The notes under the pieces: generated by a model
Database searches by the model: none
What the model was told of the DNA's origin: nothing
What the model saw: only the letters and a program-made list of their open reading frames with translations
Made by a program: the position numbers and the translations under genes
Shown here: in pieces, positions 5,428-7,000 of the stretch
Layout: each line of letters begins with the position of its first letter
Position numbering within the stretch: position 1 is the first letter of the stretch
Assembly: GCA_934444695.1 (NCBI GenBank)
Contig: CAKSDF010000100.1
Coordinates: 1 to 7,000 of the forward strand
Origin: an uncultured Eubacteriales bacterium
GTDB taxonomy: Bacteria > Bacillota > Clostridia > Oscillospirales > Acutalibacteraceae
Reading direction: 5' to 3'
Length of the DNA: 7,000 nt

Positions 5428-6275
5428 AAAAGCTGTCTTTAAAAGCCTTTGCAAAGCTTAACCTGACCTTAGACTGTCTCGGAAAGCGGGAGGACGGATA
5501 TCACGAGCTTTGCTCGATAATGCACCCTGTTTCCCTTTGCGATATCGTAACGGTCGAAAGGACGGAAAAAAGCGGCATTGCCGTTAACTGCGGCGATATA
5601 AAAAAAGAGGACAACCTTGTTTTTAAGGCGGCCATGGCTTTTTTTGAAACGACCGATATCCCGCGTGACAAGAGAAGCATTGAAATAACGGTGGAAAAGC
5701 ACATTCCCCTGCTCTCCGGCATGGGAGGCGGAAGCACCGACGGCGCGGCGGTCATCAATATTTTGGACGAGCTTTACGAAACCTGTCTCTTGCATGAACA
5801 AAAAATCGGCATTGCAAAAAGCCTCGGTGCAGACGTGCCCTTTTCTCTTTTTAGTAAAACCGCCGTTGCAACCGGTATCGGTGAAAAGCTTGAATTTATA
5901 GAAGATTTTCCACAGTTTTACTTTGTGCTTGTAAAGCCGGGGCAAAAAGGCTCTACCGGTGGAATGTATAAAGCTCTCGACAGCCGTGGAGTCATAAACG
6001 GAGAATACACGAAAAAGGCTCTGTCAGCCATAAAAAGCGGCGACATTGCAAAAGGCGCGGGCTTTTTCAAAAATGACTTTGCTCTTTGCCAAGAGGTCGA
6101 TTATATTTCTGAAATCGGAAAACAGGCCGAAGCTTTCGGCGCACTTACCACCTCGCTCACCGGCAGCGGGCCAACCTGTTTCTCGGTTTTTGAAGACAAA
6201 AACAACTGTCAAAGCTTTTTTGAACACATTTCAAAGGATTTTGAAAATGTTTTTCTTGCAAAATCGGTCGGATAG
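5424..6275 (+). CDS. ispE: 4-(cytidine 5'-diphospho)-2-C-methyl-D-erythritol kinase
   Basis: A 283-residue GHMP-family kinase of the MEP isoprenoid pathway that phosphorylates CDP-methylerythritol with ATP (EC 2.7.1.148). Visible motifs are AKLNLTLD at 10-17 with the catalytic lysine K11, the REDGYHEL substrate loop (22-29), the glycine-rich ATP loop PLLSGMGGGSTDGAA (95-109), LGADVPF (134-140) with the catalytic aspartate D137, and the C-terminal LTGSGPTCFSVF block. The ATP loop usually reads AGLGGGSSDAA; here SGM, T and G replace common residues, all conservative. ATGA at 5424-5427 overlaps the aminotransferase stop, so the two genes are translationally coupled, with GGGTGA just upstream as the ribosome binding site. 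The pathway link with the aminotransferase is not obvious, and shared transcription may only reflect housekeeping expression. Confidence 0.95.
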   Translation: MKKLSLKAFAKLNLTLDCLGKREDGYHELCSIMHPVSLCDIVTVERTEKSGIAVNCGDIKKEDNLVFKAAMAFFETTDIPRDKRSIEITVEKHIPLLSGMGGGSTDGAAVINILDELYETCLLHEQKIGIAKSLGADVPFSLFSKTAVATGIGEKLEFIEDFPQFYFVLVKPGQKGSTGGMYKALDSRGVINGEYTKKALSAIKSGDIAKGAGFFKNDFALCQEVDYISEIGKQAEAFGALTTSLTGSGPTCFSVFEDKNNCQSFFEHISKDFENVFLAKSVG

Positions 6276-6284
6276 GTATACAAT
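6256..6284 (+). promoter_or_regulatory. Possible promoter for the Fe-S scaffold gene, overlapping the end of ispE
   Basis: TTGCAA (6256-6261), a 17-base spacer and TACAAT (6279-6284). A second TACAAT follows at 6284-6289. It spans the ispE stop codon. If used, the leader of the next gene would be about 235 bases and contain the whole tandem repeat array. The -35 match is moderate, and readthrough from ispE is an alternative because no strong terminator follows that gene. Confidence 0.4.
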
Positions 6285-6330
6285 ACAATGTGGTGTGTCG
6301 AAAAACGGCTCACAATTCAGTTTGATTGCG

Positions 6331-6478
6331 GTTTAACCGATTGATTAAATCTGTTTTACCAATCTAACCGGTTTGACTAATTTAATCAGATTGACCTATC
6401 TAATCGATTTGACCGATTTGTTCAGTTTGACCGATTTGTTCAGTTTAACTGATCTAATCGGTTCGGCCAATTAAATCA
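6331..6478. repeat. 18-bp tandem repeat array (9-bp sub-period) upstream of the Fe-S scaffold gene
   Basis: Seven units of exactly 18 bp with no insertion or deletion start at 6353, 6371, 6389, 6407, 6425, 6443 and 6461. A partial unit with a 4-base insertion precedes them at 6331, and a decayed one follows at 6479. The consensus is gtttgaccRatYtaatcR. Units 4 and 5 differ by one base. Columns 3, 7, 10, 11 and 17 are invariant across the seven. The two 9-bp halves differ mainly by transitions (RTTTRAYYR), so the array probably arose by doubling a 9-mer. There are no spacers and the length is wrong for CRISPR. The copies carry TTGAC cores every 18 bp. Function is unknown. Confidence 0.75.
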
Positions 6479-6479
6479 G
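6449..6479 (+). other. Long imperfect hairpin at the 3' end of the repeat array
   Basis: CTGATCTAATCGG (6449-6461) pairs with CCAATTAAATCAG (6467-6479) around a TTCGG loop: 11 pairs and two C-A mismatches. It is followed by TTTAAAA, a poor U tract. It might act as a weak terminator for the ispE transcript or as leader structure. It may also be a by-product of the repeat units being near-complementary to each other. Confidence 0.35.
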
Positions 6480-6490
6480 TTTAAAATAGC

Positions 6491-6507
6491 GGTAAAACGC
6501 TTTTACC
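6491..6507 (+). promoter_or_regulatory. Perfect 7-bp hairpin just before the Fe-S scaffold ribosome binding site
   Basis: GGTAAAA-CGC-TTTTACC is a perfect inverted repeat ending nine bases before the AAAGGAG at 6516-6522. It could be a DNA operator or a leader RNA hairpin. The 10-mer TTTTACCAAT formed by its right arm also occurs at 6354-6363, at the start of the repeat array. Confidence 0.4.
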
Positions 6508-6530
6508 AATTCCCGAAAGGAGATAAAAAA

Positions 6531-7000
6531 ATGACTTATTCACAGGAAGTCGAAAATATGTGCGTAGTCGCAAAGGGTCCCCACCACGGCCCTGCTCCCA
6601 TTCCCGAAGAGGGCAAATGGATCGAAGCCAAGCAGATAACCGATATTTCCGGTTATACTCACGGCGTGGGTTGGTGCGCTCCCCAGCAGGGCGCCTGCAA
6701 GCTCTCTCTCAATGTTAAAAACGGCATTATCGAAGAGGCTCTTGTTGAGACGGTTGGATGTTCAGGAATGACCCATTCGGCAGCTATGGCCGCCGAGATT
6801 CTTCCCGGAAAGACCGTTCTTGAGGCTCTCAACACCGACCTCGTGTGCGACGCTATCAACACCGCAATGCGCGAGCTCTTCCTTCAGATCGTTTACGGCC
6901 GTACCCAGTCGGCATTTTCCGACGACGGTCTTGTTATCGGCGCAGGTATGGAGGATCTCGGTAAGGGTGCCCGTTCCATGGTCGGAACCATGTACGGCAC
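6531..7000 (+). CDS. IscU/NifU-like iron-sulfur cluster assembly scaffold protein (partial, runs off the right edge)
   Basis: An open frame of 156 complete codons with no stop before the window ends. A strong AAAGGAG (6516-6522) lies 8 bases before the ATG. The N-terminus contains CVVAKGPHHGPAPIPEEGKW, a HGVGWCAPQQGACKL block (C49, C56) and VGCSGMTHSAAMAAEILPGKT (C77). The last block parallels the IscU/NifU motif around its second conserved cysteine (GCGSAIASS...GKT) and identifies the scaffold fold. C11 and C106 are further cysteines. In the family the cysteines hold nascent Fe-S clusters before transfer to apoproteins. I recognise this as the clostridial form that is usually followed by a GGGtGRT-family gene, which would lie beyond the window. 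No cysteine desulfurase is in view, so whether it is a classical scaffold or a specialised relative is undecided. Confidence 0.85.
   Translation, partial: MTYSQEVENMCVVAKGPHHGPAPIPEEGKWIEAKQITDISGYTHGVGWCAPQQGACKLSLNVKNGIIEEALVETVGCSGMTHSAAMAAEILPGKTVLEALNTDLVCDAINTAMRELFLQIVYGRTQSAFSDDGLVIGAGMEDLGKGARSMVGTMYG

Noticed and set aside
6046..6336. 96-codon plus-strand frame at the end of ispE
   Set aside because: Out-of-frame shadow of ispE; the part beyond ispE has no family resemblance.
6353..6478. CRISPR array
   Set aside because: Units are 18 bp, contiguous, without unique spacers, and diverge internally. No cas gene is nearby.

Overview
The window looks like chromosomal DNA of an anaerobic Firmicute of class Clostridia. 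Ribosome binding sites are strong GGAGG-type, intergenic DNA is AT-rich next to coding DNA of moderate GC, the isoprenoid enzyme belongs to the MEP pathway, and several families present (DUF6110, the UPF0210/ACT pair, the IscU-like scaffold) are ones I associate with Clostridia. No phage, transposon, CRISPR array, tRNA or rRNA is visible. Assignment below class level is not supported.

Layout. Positions 1-612 are a minus-strand metal-transport-type unit: a promoter (584-612), a leader with a hairpin, a small membrane-anchored DUF6110 protein with a Cys-rich tail (211-507), a structured spacer (47-191), and the first ten codons of what looks like a heavy-metal P-type ATPase (1-31) that runs off the left edge. 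Positions 741-2748 are a second minus-strand unit: promoter, a small ACT-domain protein, a 147-bp spacer, the UPF0210 (PFL-like) protein and a good intrinsic terminator. From 2767 everything is on the plus strand: a divergent promoter and a PHP-type histidinol-phosphatase (2833-3651), then a tight unit of an Lrp/AsnC-type regulator, a class I/II aminotransferase (1-bp overlap) and ispE (4-bp overlap). A repeat-filled leader follows, and then the start of an IscU/NifU-like Fe-S scaffold protein (6531 to the right edge).

How the genes fit together. The ACT protein and UPF0210 form a recurrent two-gene module, probably sensing or handling a small metabolite. The regulator and aminotransferase form a typical amino-acid module, with the regulator a candidate for controlling its own operon through two 12-bp palindromes lying exactly 30 bp apart. 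ispE is translationally coupled to the aminotransferase. DUF6110 and the ATPase probably act together on metal efflux.

The genes are mostly ordinary housekeeping. The unusual material is between them: a 142-nt foldable element with a U6 tract immediately in front of the ATPase ribosome binding site; an 18-bp tandem array (9-bp sub-period) before the Fe-S scaffold gene; a heptamer ATACCGC recurring in intergenic DNA; and the paired palindromes before the regulator.
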